A DNA stretch of 64,000 bases from assembly GCA_947445035.1 (NCBI GenBank), contig CANFCK010000004.1, positions 1 through 64,000 on the forward strand, written 5' to 3'. Position 1 is the stretch's first letter. Every line of letters starts with the position of its first letter. The stretch comes from Deltaproteobacteria bacterium. Its GTDB lineage: Bacteria > Myxococcota_A > UBA796 > SXON01. Made by a program: the position numbers and the translations under genes. The notes under the pieces were generated by a model. That model did no database searches. It saw only the letters and a program-made list of their open reading frames with translations, and was not told the DNA's origin. This document shows positions 35,125-43,724 of the stretch, one piece after another.

Positions 35125-36011
35125 GCCAGCCTCGCCAGGAATCGGCGCACGGCGACCCACCCGGCCACGATGCCGATGGTGATTCCGGTGGTGACCAGGC
35201 CGAAGAGGATGCTGCTGGGCAAGAACGCCAGGTCCTGACCGCCGAACGCAATCGGCAACGTCTCGTGCAAGCGCAGCACGACGCCGTGGTGGACCAACTG
35301 GAGGATGGCCACCGCGAAGGCGCTGGCCACGAGGCCCTCAAGGCAGCCCTCGATCAGAAACGGTGTCAGGATGTAGGATTCGGTGGCGCCGACGAGCCTG
35401 AGTATCTCCAGCTCGTCGCGACGCGCGTACACCACCAGGTGGATGGTGTTGCCTACCAGGAAAAGTGCCGCCAAAACCAGAATGATGCCGAGAACGCCCC
35501 CGAGCAAGGAAAGCGTGGCCAGAAGCGCGGCCGCCCGCTCCACCCACTCTCGGCCGTAGTCGATTTCGGCGAATTGACCCGTGGCGCGCAGGGCTTCGGC
35601 GAAGCTGTCCATCGCCAACGGGCCCGTGCTGCCGGGCCGTAGGCTGACCTCCAGGGAGGCGGGAAGGGCGCCTTCGCCGAGCTCGAGGAGGAGCGGTTCC
35701 ACCTCGGGCACGCGCTCTTTCATCCAGGCCGCTGCCATGGGGGCGGTCACCAGTTCTACCGAGGCGACGTCGCTCCGAGCCGCGACTGCGGCGTGGGCCG
35801 CCAGCTGGTCGGCGGGGGCGACGTCGGAGTCGAAATAGGCCGAAACGTGAACGTCTTGCTGCCACCCACTCAGCGCCGACTGGATATTCACCACGACCAG
35901 CGCGTATAATCCGAGCAAAACCAGCACGGACGCAATAACGCCAGTCGCGACTGCCGCAAGGTAGGTATGTTCTCGCAGCCCGCGCAGCGCTCGTTGGAAG
36001 GCGCCGGTCAT
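35121..36011 (-). CDS. ftsX: Cell-division ABC transporter permease FtsX
   Basis: 296 residues with four membrane segments: one near residues 18-45 (LAAVATGVIASVLVLLGLYA), then three after residue 170 (LSLLGGVLGIILVLAALFL and two more). Between the first two lies the periplasmic domain that binds hydrolase activators (VHVSAYFDSDVAPADQLAAH). The cytoplasmic ARRDELEILRLVGAT near 205 is the FtsX coupling motif. Start ATG 36011 overlaps the ftsE stop. FtsX transmits ATP-driven movement of FtsE to the EnvC-like protein encoded next. Confidence 0.94.
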   Translation of the reverse strand: MTGAFQRALRGLREHTYLAAVATGVIASVLVLLGLYALVVVNIQSALSGWQQDVHVSAYFDSDVAPADQLAAHAAVAARSDVASVELVTAPMAAAWMKERVPEVEPLLLELGEGALPASLEVSLRPGSTGPLAMDSFAEALRATGQFAEIDYGREWVERAAALLATLSLLGGVLGIILVLAALFLVGNTIHLVVYARRDELEILRLVGATESYILTPFLIEGCLEGLVASAFAVAILQLVHHGVVLRLHETLPIAFGGQDLAFLPSSILFGLVTTGITIGIVAGWVAVRRFLARLA

Positions 36012-36685
36012 GTCCGGGCGCCCTTGGCAGCGGCGGAGGCGACGAGCCGCCCGTCCACGAAGCGCAACTTCCGATAGGGAAACCGGTCCATCAGCCCCAC
36101 GTCGTGGGTGGCGACGAGCACGGTCGTGCCTCGCAGGTTGATGGCCTGGAGAATCTCCATCACCTCCACGGCCATGGCGCCGTCGAGGTTTCCGGTCGGT
36201 TCGTCGGCCAGGAGCATGGCGGGATCGTTGACGATGGCCCGCGCGATGGCGACGCGCTGTTTTTCTCCGCCGCTGAGGATCCCCGCCAGGTCGTCTTCGC
36301 GGCCTTTGAGCCCGACGATGTTCAGAACGGCCGGAACCCGCCGCCGGATGGATTCGGCTGGCGCACCGATCACCTCCAGCGCCATAGCCACGTTTTGGGC
36401 CACGCTCCGGCTCGGAAGTAGCTTGAAGTCTTGAAACACGACGCCCATGTTGCGGCGGAGGGATGGGAGCTCCGCGTGCTTCAGCTTGCTGACATCCACG
36501 CCGCCGATCAACAACTTCCCCGACGATGGCAGTTCGGCGCCGTAAACCAGCTTCAGCATCGTCGACTTTCCCGCGCCGGAGGGGCCGGTGATGTAGACCA
36601 TCTCGCCCTTCTGGATGTGAAGCGAAATGTCGCGCAGGGCGTCGCGGTCGCCGTAGCTCTTGACGATGTGGTAGAGCCGAATCAC
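36008..36685 (-). CDS. ftsE: Cell-division ATP-binding protein FtsE
   Basis: 225-residue ABC ATPase with Walker A GPSGAGKST near residue 35, Q-loop VVFQDFKLL near 82, signature LSGGEKQR near 137, Walker B MLLADEPTGNLD near 158 and switch His in VATHDVGLMDRF near 192. This is full length for FtsE. It heads the four-gene operon ftsE-ftsX-envC-ctpA, all joined by four-base overlaps. It is divergent from nadD, the promoter region being only 20 bases. Confidence 0.95.
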   Translation of the reverse strand: MIRLYHIVKSYGDRDALRDISLHIQKGEMVYITGPSGAGKSTMLKLVYGAELPSSGKLLIGGVDVSKLKHAELPSLRRNMGVVFQDFKLLPSRSVAQNVAMALEVIGAPAESIRRRVPAVLNIVGLKGREDDLAGILSGGEKQRVAIARAIVNDPAMLLADEPTGNLDGAMAVEVMEILQAINLRGTTVLVATHDVGLMDRFPYRKLRFVDGRLVASAAAKGART

Positions 36686-36705
36686 AGGGGCGCTACGTTA
36701 TCACC

Positions 36706-37236
36706 ATGCACGTCGCGGTGTTCGGAGGCAGCTTCAACCCCCCCCATGTCGCCCATGGGATGGTGGCGGCGTGGTTGTCCTGGGCTGGTCGTGCGGATGA
36801 AGTCTGGCTGGTACCGACGTTCGAGCACGCCTTCGCCAAGGAGCTCCGACCCTTCCAACGCCGGGTGGCCGCCTGCGCGGCGCTTGCAGCACGGGTCGGG
36901 CCTTGGGTTTCGGTGTGCACCATCGAGTCGGAGTTGCCCACGCCGTCGTTCACGATCGCCACCCTCGATGCCCTCGCGTCGCGTTTCCCCGAACATCGGT
37001 TTCGGTTGGTGGTGGGCGCTGACAATCTCGCGGTGAAGGCCCAGTGGCGCGATTGGGCGCGCATCGAGGCGGAGTACGCGCCCATCGTCGTGGGGCGTGG
37101 TGTCGCTGCGAGCGCGTCGGCGCCTTGTTTTCCGGACATCTCCAGCACCGAGGTCCGACGGCGTCTTGCGGCGGGCCAGCCCGTCGACGATCTGGTTCCG
37201 GCGACGGTACTCGCCGCTTGGCTTGGCGAGGGCTGA
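36706..37236 (+). CDS. nadD: Nicotinate-nucleotide adenylyltransferase-like protein
   Basis: 176 residues of the nucleotidyltransferase fold that makes deamido-NAD from NaMN and ATP. The N-terminal GGSFNPPHVAHGMV contains the (H/T)xGH-like site (HVAH), VVGADN near residue 105 and the C-terminal ISSTEVRRRL near 147 complete the family pattern. It is somewhat short for NadD (about 190-215 residues), so a related adenylyltransferase is possible. Its start is 20 bases from the divergent ftsE start. Confidence 0.87.
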   Translation: MHVAVFGGSFNPPHVAHGMVAAWLSWAGRADEVWLVPTFEHAFAKELRPFQRRVAACAALAARVGPWVSVCTIESELPTPSFTIATLDALASRFPEHRFRLVVGADNLAVKAQWRDWARIEAEYAPIVVGRGVAASASAPCFPDISSTEVRRRLAAGQPVDDLVPATVLAAWLGEG

Positions 37237-37241
37237 ACCCG

Positions 37242-37718
37242 TCAGCCGCCGACCGCGACCTCCGTCCATGGCCCGCGGGGATCGGCCCCCATGTTCACCG
37301 CCAGGAAGCTGTTCAGATGCGGGGAGGGGCCATCGACGAGGCGAATCAGGCAGCGGCACCCACCGCCGGGACGATCCAGGAACTCGAACCACCGCGCCGC
37401 CATCGGCACACGTCGTTCACCAGGATGTACCTGTCCAAAACGGAGTCGGAGCGCCAAGGCTTCGGCGGCGGAGCGCCGGGCGACAGGGTCGTCAGGAAGC
37501 GTCCAGCTGCTGTCGGCCTTCACCATCTCGTGGCCGAGGAGCCTGACTGGCGCGCACCCGTCCAAAAAATCTCGCACGAGTCGCCGCTGGTGGGCGGCGA
37601 GGAGGGTCATGTCGACCCCCTCGGGCGCGGGTGCCGGCACCAGTCCGTGAAAAAGATCGAGCAGACGCTCGCTCCAGCTCGGCGGGTAGTCGGGGTGCCA
37701 GATGCGCAGGCGCGCCAT
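37242..37718 (-). CDS. Hypothetical cytosolic protein
   Basis: 158 residues from ATG 37718, no signal peptide or membrane segment. Recognisable compositional features only: a Trp/Tyr-rich start (MARLRIWHPDYPPSWSERLL), a helical middle (LLAAHQRRLVRDFLDG) and a terminal GCRCLIRLVDGPSPHLNSFL. No family is recognised. It converges on nadD with five bases between the stops and is divergent from the HAD phosphatase gene. Confidence 0.65.
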   Translation of the reverse strand: MARLRIWHPDYPPSWSERLLDLFHGLVPAPAPEGVDMTLLAAHQRRLVRDFLDGCAPVRLLGHEMVKADSSWTLPDDPVARRSAAEALALRLRFGQVHPGERRVPMAARWFEFLDRPGGGCRCLIRLVDGPSPHLNSFLAVNMGADPRGPWTEVAVGG

Positions 37719-37777
37719 GCCTCCAGCATACCTGACAATCGGCGGCCGGCGCGGTTCCCACGAGGTAGCTGGCGTGC

Positions 37778-38452
37778 ATGCTACCCCTGGTACTCTTCGA
37801 CATCGACGGAACGCTACTGCGCACGCGAGGTGCGGGTCGCGAGGCGCTCGACAAGGCCTTCCTGGCGCTGCACGGCTGGCCCGATGCCACCGAGGGCGTC
37901 CACGTCGCGGGGTCCACCGACGATGCGATCTGTCGCGACGTTGCCGCCCGGTTCGGTGCGTCGTGGGGCCCCGCGTCGACCGGCGCGCTGCGCGCGGCCT
38001 ACCTGCTCGAGCTGACCCGGTTGCTGGTGCCCGCTGAGCGAACCGAAGTCTTGCCAGGCGTGTCCCGCCTGCTCGATGCTCTCGACGGACGCGCCCACAT
38101 CGCGATCCTGACCGGAAATTGGCGGTCAGGCGCCGAGGTGAAGCTCGCCGCGGCCGGGCTGGGCGGCCGCTTCGAATGGGGTGTGTACTCGGAGGACGCC
38201 TGGGAGCGCGATGGCCTGGTGCCCGCGGCCCGAGCGGTGGCGATTGCGCGTGAGCTGACGGTGGGCGAGGTCATCGTCATCGGTGATACGGTGGCCGACG
38301 TGCGGTGCGCGCGGGCTGGGGCGGCGCGGGTCGTCGCGGTCGAGACTGGGTTCTGCTCGCCTGAGGAGCTTGCCAACGCCCGTCCGGACCTGCAAGTCAA
38401 GACGTTGGAGGACGGAATGGGGTGGATCGTCGCGCTGGTCGCCGGCGGGTAG
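37778..38452 (+). CDS. HAD-superfamily phosphatase (phosphoglycolate-phosphatase-like)
   Basis: 224 residues with all four HAD motifs: DIDGTLLRT near residue 8 (nucleophile Asp), ILTGN near 109, a Lys in motif III near 125 and GDTVADVRCARAG near 168. An alpha-helical cap lies between residues 17 and 85, as in Gph. The substrate is a small phosphorylated metabolite, not determinable here. Convergent with the Kelch lipoprotein gene, with one base between the two stops. Confidence 0.88.
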   Translation: MLPLVLFDIDGTLLRTRGAGREALDKAFLALHGWPDATEGVHVAGSTDDAICRDVAARFGASWGPASTGALRAAYLLELTRLLVPAERTEVLPGVSRLLDALDGRAHIAILTGNWRSGAEVKLAAAGLGGRFEWGVYSEDAWERDGLVPAARAVAIARELTVGEVIVIGDTVADVRCARAGAARVVAVETGFCSPEELANARPDLQVKTLEDGMGWIVALVAGG

Positions 38453-38453
38453 C

Positions 38454-40055
38454 CTACTCGTGCGCCGTGGCGAAGAACCCCACCTGGGGCACCGCCCCGT
38501 TGGGACCGTCCCGCCCGCCGATCGCGAGAACTCCCAATTCCGGGTCGTAAAGCACGATCGGCTCCTGTTGGCGTGCGGGGAGCCCACCGGCGTCGTCGTC
38601 TTCTGAGCAGCTGCCCACCATCGAGGACGTCTCGTTGGCAGCGTCATAGATCTCGACGCACGACAGGGCGCCGTCGGGGTACTCCGTTGGCCCCCACTGC
38701 GCCGCGCCACCGACGATCAGCACGCGGGTGCCGTCCAGAACGACGGCGCGGTGGCCGGCGCGGGCAAGCTTCATCTGTCCGACCTCATCCCACTGCTGGC
38801 TACCGGGCTGGAATCGCCACACCGTCTTCACTGCGGGCCCGGTGTCCAGGTAGCTGCGACTGGCACTGTCCGAGACGCCGCCGAAGCTCAGCACATCGCC
38901 GTCGGCGAGCGTCACCATCGCGTGCCCTGCCATCGGCTCCATCCCCTCGATTTCTTCGACATCGCCGCGGAGCGAAACCCGCAGGCTCACGTCCGTCGCG
39001 CGCCACTCTGGGTCGGCGCCGCTCTGGACCGGGCGCGTCCCGCCCGCAACGAGGATGCCGTCGTCTCCCAAGTCCGCAAGGGCCACCCCGACGCTCCCCG
39101 ACGAGGTCACACCGGCTTCCTGCAAGCCGGCCACTGGGGCAAAGCTCCGATCGACGGGGTCGTACAGCTCGCCGTCGCCGAGCGTGACGAAGTACGACGA
39201 GCTTGCGCCCCCAAATCCCCCCCATAGCAGCACCCCGCCCTGCTGATTGGCCATCGCAGCATGGCGCGTACGCGCGGTGTACAGCGTGTCCTTGTCGGGG
39301 AGACTGTCCTCGAACGCCAGGGACTCGGGGTCGAAGAGGCGGGCGTCAGCGGTCAAGAGCGAGGCGTCCGAGTAGCCGTCCGAGTTGCCGCCGCCGGCGA
39401 TCAGGTACTTGCCCGCGTCGCCCGCCGTGAGTTGAGTAACGGTGAAGCCGCGGCGCTCCGTTTCGTCGTCGCCGTTGGTGTCGACGTACGAGGGCAACGT
39501 GTCAATCTCGGTGAACGCCAGCTCGGCCGACGGCGCACCGAGGTCGAGCAGCAGCACGGTGTCCAGTCCGCGCGCGAGGGCGGAACCCCCACCCGCCCGA
39601 TTCCCCGCGCCGCCCATGAGGACGAAGCGCCCCCCGCCCAAGGCGATGCCGCCGCCCTGGTGGGCCTCCTCCGGCAGGTTACCCAATTGGGCGAGGCCGC
39701 TTGGGCGACTCACAAAAACCGTGGCGGTGATCTCGTCGTCGATCAACGTCATTGACCCGGTCTGTCCCCACGCCACGAGCTCACCCTCGGCGTAGCCTTC
39801 GACTCGGATGAGCCCGGACTCCAGCGCCGGAAGTCCCTCAGCAAGCGCGCTGTCCCCGCTGGCGGGGGCCTCCAAAGTCACGCGGACCGGCTCGCCCACG
39901 CCCGAATCGAGCACCAGATCGATGCGATCGACCCCGTCCAGGGGGTTGTCGTCGAGGGGGACAAGGGGCGCCAGCGTCAGGGTATAGGTGGCCAGCGGCG
40001 CGGCGTCGTCGCCGGTGGTTGTGCAGGCGGCGGCGAGCAGGAGCAGGACAGACAT
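38454..40055 (-). CDS. Kelch-repeat lipoprotein
   Basis: 533 residues from ATG 40055. The signal MSVLLLLAAAC has the lipobox Cys at residue 11. Residues about 20-120 form a beta-sandwich region (IDLVLDSGVGEPVRVTLEAP). From about 125 there are at least six Kelch blades marked by GG doublets and spaced Y/W residues (GGGRFVLMGGAGNRA, GKYLIAGGGNSDG, GGVLLWGGFGG, DGILVAGGTRPV, DGDVLSFGGVSD, RVLIVGGAAQWGP). This is probably an extracellular propeller. The ligand is unknown. It is divergent from the PgeF-like gene across 36 bases. Confidence 0.88.
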   Translation of the reverse strand: MSVLLLLAAACTTTGDDAAPLATYTLTLAPLVPLDDNPLDGVDRIDLVLDSGVGEPVRVTLEAPASGDSALAEGLPALESGLIRVEGYAEGELVAWGQTGSMTLIDDEITATVFVSRPSGLAQLGNLPEEAHQGGGIALGGGRFVLMGGAGNRAGGGSALARGLDTVLLLDLGAPSAELAFTEIDTLPSYVDTNGDDETERRGFTVTQLTAGDAGKYLIAGGGNSDGYSDASLLTADARLFDPESLAFEDSLPDKDTLYTARTRHAAMANQQGGVLLWGGFGGASSSYFVTLGDGELYDPVDRSFAPVAGLQEAGVTSSGSVGVALADLGDDGILVAGGTRPVQSGADPEWRATDVSLRVSLRGDVEEIEGMEPMAGHAMVTLADGDVLSFGGVSDSASRSYLDTGPAVKTVWRFQPGSQQWDEVGQMKLARAGHRAVVLDGTRVLIVGGAAQWGPTEYPDGALSCVEIYDAANETSSMVGSCSEDDDAGGLPARQQEPIVLYDPELGVLAIGGRDGPNGAVPQVGFFATAHE

Positions 40056-40091
40056 CGCCCACAACGTAGCACACCCCGATAAGCGGTCCGG

Positions 40092-40754
40092 ATGCTTCGT
40101 TCGGGGCTCCTGCATCACGTCGCGCACGGGTTCACCGGCCGCTCCGAGGGGGACCTTCGGCGGGGAAACGTGGCGGGGTTGGCCGAGGTGGGCGCGGCGC
40201 TCTGCGCGCGGGGTCTCATCCGGACCGCGTCGCAGGTGCACGGGCGCGAGGTCCTGGTGGTGGAGGGCGTCGATCCAACCCAGTTGATTGAGGCGGACGC
40301 TGTCTTATGCACCGCCCCCGGGGTGGCCGTGGCCGTGCGGGTCGCCGATTGTGTGCCGATCCTGGTGGCCAGCACGGCTGGGCACGGCGTGATCGCCATT
40401 CACGCGGGCTGGCGCGGCACGGCGGCGGACATCGTGCGGGTGGGCGTGGCCGCATTGCGTACCGCGCTCGGTGCGCCGGACGAGCCCCTGCGCGCTGCGA
40501 TTGGACCCAGCATACGATCTTGCTGCTACGAAGTCGGCGACGAGGTGATCGAAGGGGTCCGCGCGATTTCTCCTGGCGATGGATGGCTGCGGGGAAGAGC
40601 GGTCGATCTGGCGGAGGCCAACCGACTGGTCCTCGCCGCACTCGGGATTCCGGTCGAGGTTGTGGGGGGCTGCACCCGCTGCGGCGGCGAGTGGTATTCG
40701 CACCGGGGCGGAGATGTGGAGCGCCAGTTGGGTGTGATCCGCGTGGCGTCGTGA
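40092..40754 (+). CDS. pgeF: Laccase-domain protein (PgeF/YfiH family)
   Basis: 220 residues. The family's metal-binding and active-site segments are all visible: SQVHGREV near residue 47, RVADCVPIL near 82, IAIHAGWRGTAADIV near 98, IGPSIRSCCYEVG near 138 and CTRCGGEWYSHR near 195. PgeF hydrolyses mis-incorporated peptidoglycan stem peptides, and other members are purine nucleoside phosphorylases, so the precise reaction is uncertain. It is slightly shorter than typical at the N-terminus. Its stop overlaps the next start (GTGA). Confidence 0.9.
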   Translation: MLRSGLLHHVAHGFTGRSEGDLRRGNVAGLAEVGAALCARGLIRTASQVHGREVLVVEGVDPTQLIEADAVLCTAPGVAVAVRVADCVPILVASTAGHGVIAIHAGWRGTAADIVRVGVAALRTALGAPDEPLRAAIGPSIRSCCYEVGDEVIEGVRAISPGDGWLRGRAVDLAEANRLVLAALGIPVEVVGGCTRCGGEWYSHRGGDVERQLGVIRVAS

Positions 40755-41800
40755 TCCTGGCGATGGCGATGGCGCTGGCTTGCCGCGATGCCGAGTTCGC
40801 TCCGCTCCGGGGTGCTCTGGCCGACTACAGCAGCGGACGGAAGGCATTTGAGGCGGGAGATCACGAGATGGCGATCGCGTCGTTCGTGAAGGCGCGGGAG
40901 GGCGACCCGGACAGCGCCGTCCTCATGCTGTGGGAGGCGCGTGCCCGCGCGGCAGGGGGTGATGTCGTCGCGGCCGAGGCGCTCGCCACCCAGGTGATCA
41001 CCGCCCATCCGGACGCTGGCCTCGCCTGGTACAACCGCGCGGCATGGCGCGTTCGCCTGGGCCATACGGATGCGGGCGCCGAAGACCTGAAGCGAGCGCT
41101 GGTGACCGGAATCCGTTCTCCGTATGAAGCCGCGATTGACCCGGATTTTGTCTCGGTTCTCGGCACGCCAGCGTTCGTTGAACTCCTCCCGCCAGCCCCG
41201 GTGGTGGCGGTGGTCGTGCCGCCGGCCGGGTCGGTCTTCGTGGGCAGCGAGGTGCTCATTCAGGTCCAGTTGGTATCGGCGCCGACCGTGCTCGCCAGCC
41301 TGCGGCGCACGAGTCCTTCCTCGTCGTGCCTGGTGCTGGATCGCATCGTTGAGGACCAGCACCGCGGTGGCGGCGTTCTGGCCCGGCGGGTCGACCTCTA
41401 TTTTCGGGCAGTCGGGCCCTGCGATGTCGAGCTGAGCCTGCTGGCAGAGGCAACCTCCCCCGTTGTCGCGAGCGCCGCGTTGCCGCCCATCCGCGTGGTC
41501 GTCGAGGCGCCAACCGCCTTCACCGCCCCCCCTCCCAAGGAGCTTCCTGAACAACTTCCGCTCCCTGGCACCCTGGCAGCGGCCGACGGAGCCTGGGCGG
41601 CCGGCCGTGTGGGTCGTGTTGCGTGGGCGATGGGACGCGCCGATCAGGTGCCGACTTTAGGAGGAAGTCCGCCGAATATGAAGCTCGAACTGCGGGTGGA
41701 TGGCACCACGCGGGCTGGCGGTGGCGCCTGGCTCGGCGACAGCGGCGGGGAGGTGCGCGCGGGAGATTGGGTGGGGACGGTCGCGGATAGTCCCCGGTAG
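40751..41800 (+). CDS. TPR-containing lipoprotein
   Basis: 349 residues from GTG 40751, overlapping the pgeF stop. Signal VILAMAMALAC has the lipobox Cys at residue 11. Residues about 25-120 hold three TPR-like units (GRKAFEAGDHEMAIASFVKA, AGGDVVAAEALATQVI, RLGHTDAGAEDLKRAL). Residues about 150-250 look like a beta domain, followed by a Pro-rich stretch. Such proteins scaffold envelope complexes. No specific partner is indicated. It converges on ffh with 11 bases between stops. Confidence 0.82.
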   Translation: MILAMAMALACRDAEFAPLRGALADYSSGRKAFEAGDHEMAIASFVKAREGDPDSAVLMLWEARARAAGGDVVAAEALATQVITAHPDAGLAWYNRAAWRVRLGHTDAGAEDLKRALVTGIRSPYEAAIDPDFVSVLGTPAFVELLPPAPVVAVVVPPAGSVFVGSEVLIQVQLVSAPTVLASLRRTSPSSSCLVLDRIVEDQHRGGGVLARRVDLYFRAVGPCDVELSLLAEATSPVVASAALPPIRVVVEAPTAFTAPPPKELPEQLPLPGTLAAADGAWAAGRVGRVAWAMGRADQVPTLGGSPPNMKLELRVDGTTRAGGGAWLGDSGGEVRAGDWVGTVADSPR

Positions 41801-41811
41801 ACTGCCGTAAG

Positions 41812-43320
41812 CTACCGCCGCTGTTTCTTCCGGGCCTTCTTCGCTTCTTTGGCCTTCTTACGGCGCAAGTCACGCTCGGCCTCGCTCATCTGGATCGCCT
41901 TGGGCGCCGCCGTTGGCATGCCCGGCATCGGCATCCCTGCTTGCTGCGCGTACTGTGCCATGCGCTGCTGCAGCGCCTTTGGATTGAGTTTTCCGCCGAG
42001 AAGGCCGGTCATCGAGCCGACCTCCTTCATCATCTCCCGCGTCATGCGAAAGCGATCGTGGAGTTCCTTTACTTCCTGGAGCGGCCGGCCCGCGCCCCGG
42101 GCCAGGCGTCGGAAGCGGGACTCGTCGAGCAGGTCAGGATTCTTTCGCTCAGAACTGGTCATCGACTGGATGACCGCCTCGATTTTGACCAGCTCGTTGT
42201 CGTCGAGCGCGCCGGCCGGCACCTGCGACATCACCTCGTCCATGAAGGGCAGCTTGCCCATGACGTCGCGGAGCGAGCCCATGGACTTGATCATCTTGAG
42301 CTGGCTTTGGAAGTCGTCGTACGTGAACTGCCCACGCAGCATCTTCTCGGCGTCGGCTTCGGCCTTGTCTTTGTCGATGACCTTTTCGAAGTCGGCCATC
42401 AGCCCGACCACGTCGCCAAAGCCCAGGATGCGGCTGGCGAGCCCTTGGGGCCTGAATTCCTCGAGCTTGTCGAGCCCCTCCCCCATACCGATGAACTTCA
42501 CCGGCTTACCGGTCACCGCCTTGATCGACAGCGCCGCGCCGCCGCGCGCATCGCCGTCGAGCTTGGTCAGGACAAAGCCGGTGAAGGCGAGGCGCCGATC
42601 GAACTCGGCGGCGGTTCGTACGGCATCTTGGCCGGCCATCGCGTCGCACACGAAGAGAATGTTCTGGGGCTGGGTCTTTTCGCGGATCTCGTCGAGCTCG
42701 GCCATCAGGGTTTCATCGATGGCGAGGCGGCCGGCGGTGTCGAAGATGACCACGTCGCGACCTACATTGCGCGCCTGGGTGACAGCGGTCACGCACAGTT
42801 GGACCGGGCTCATGCCCTTGATGGTGAAGACCGGCACGCTGAGCTTGCGACCGAGGGTCACCAACTGATCGACAGCGGCGGGCCGATAGACGTCGGCCGC
42901 CACCAACATCGGCTTTTTCCCTTGGCCCAGGAGCCGTCGCGCCAGCTTGCCCGCGGTCGTGGTCTTTCCGGAGCCCTGCAACCCCACCATCATGATCAGC
43001 GCGGGCTTGCCGTCGAGGTCGAGGCTTGAATCCACCGGACCCATGAGCGCTTCGAGTTCGTCGTAACAGGACTTGATGAAGTGGTCGGCCGGGGTGACCT
43101 GGAAGGGCTGGTTCTTCGCCTTGAGGGTGACGACCTTGCCGAGCGACCGCTCCTTGACGCGGGCGAGGAAGTCCTTGACGACGTCGAGGCTGACGTCGGC
43201 TTCCAAGAGCGAGACCTTCACGTCGTGGAGCGCGTCGGCGACGCTTTCCTCGGACAGCTCGGTCTTGCCCTGCAGTTTGAGACGAGCGTTGCGGAAACCA
43301 CGAGAGAGAGTGTCGAACAT
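41812..43320 (-). CDS. ffh: Signal recognition particle protein Ffh
   Basis: 502-residue GTPase that binds 4.5S RNA and signal sequences for co-translational targeting. ATG 43320 gives the N-domain MFDTLSRGFRNARLKLQG. G-domain motifs are GLQGSGKTTTAGKLA near residue 108, DTAGRL near 193, TKLDGDARGGAAL near 250 and MGEGLDKL near 278. The M domain from about 330 includes the RNA-binding SSERKNPDLLDESRFRRLAR-type helix near 395 and a methionine-rich end. A Lys/Arg-rich tail (KAKEAKKARKKQRR) closes it. No rpsP follows, unlike many genomes. Confidence 0.96.
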   Translation of the reverse strand: MFDTLSRGFRNARLKLQGKTELSEESVADALHDVKVSLLEADVSLDVVKDFLARVKERSLGKVVTLKAKNQPFQVTPADHFIKSCYDELEALMGPVDSSLDLDGKPALIMMVGLQGSGKTTTAGKLARRLLGQGKKPMLVAADVYRPAAVDQLVTLGRKLSVPVFTIKGMSPVQLCVTAVTQARNVGRDVVIFDTAGRLAIDETLMAELDEIREKTQPQNILFVCDAMAGQDAVRTAAEFDRRLAFTGFVLTKLDGDARGGAALSIKAVTGKPVKFIGMGEGLDKLEEFRPQGLASRILGFGDVVGLMADFEKVIDKDKAEADAEKMLRGQFTYDDFQSQLKMIKSMGSLRDVMGKLPFMDEVMSQVPAGALDDNELVKIEAVIQSMTSSERKNPDLLDESRFRRLARGAGRPLQEVKELHDRFRMTREMMKEVGSMTGLLGGKLNPKALQQRMAQYAQQAGMPMPGMPTAAPKAIQMSEAERDLRRKKAKEAKKARKKQRR

Positions 43321-43400
43321 GGGGGCGGCTGCTATCACGAGCGCGCCGCGGGTGGCCCACCCTACGAACGTCGCGCAGGCCTGTCGGTTACCGGGAGCCC

Positions 43401-43724
43401 ATGGTGGACGAAGCGACCTTTCGGCAGGATGTGGCTACGGTGATCCGGTCGCTCGGGCAGCAGCTCGATCTGGTGGACACCGACGACATGGACTGGAAGC
43501 TCACCGAAGGGGTGCTCACGGTCGAGTTCGAAGGGGGCGGAGTCTTCGTTCTCAGCCAGCAGGTGCCGACGCGAGAGTTGTGGCTCTCGGCCTATTCGCG
43601 GGCCTGGCACTTCGATCGGCGCGATGGGGCCTGGCTGGAACGCGACACGCGCGTGCGCATGGACGCCGTCCTTTCAGACCTTTTCACCCGCCGCCTCGCG
43701 TTCGCCGTCACGATGGGGCTGTAG
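43401..43724 (+). CDS. cyaY: Frataxin-like protein CyaY
   Basis: 107 residues, the usual CyaY length. The family fold is visible as an acidic first helix (FRQDVATVIRSLGQQLDLVD), then TEGVLTVEFEGGGVFVLSQQ, TRELWLSAYSRAWHF and DGAWLERDT. Frataxins bind iron and regulate iron-sulphur cluster assembly on IscS. It stands alone; no isc genes are nearby. The 3' end overlaps the convergent sterol-desaturase-like gene by 17 bases. Confidence 0.88.
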   Translation: MVDEATFRQDVATVIRSLGQQLDLVDTDDMDWKLTEGVLTVEFEGGGVFVLSQQVPTRELWLSAYSRAWHFDRRDGAWLERDTRVRMDAVLSDLFTRRLAFAVTMGL

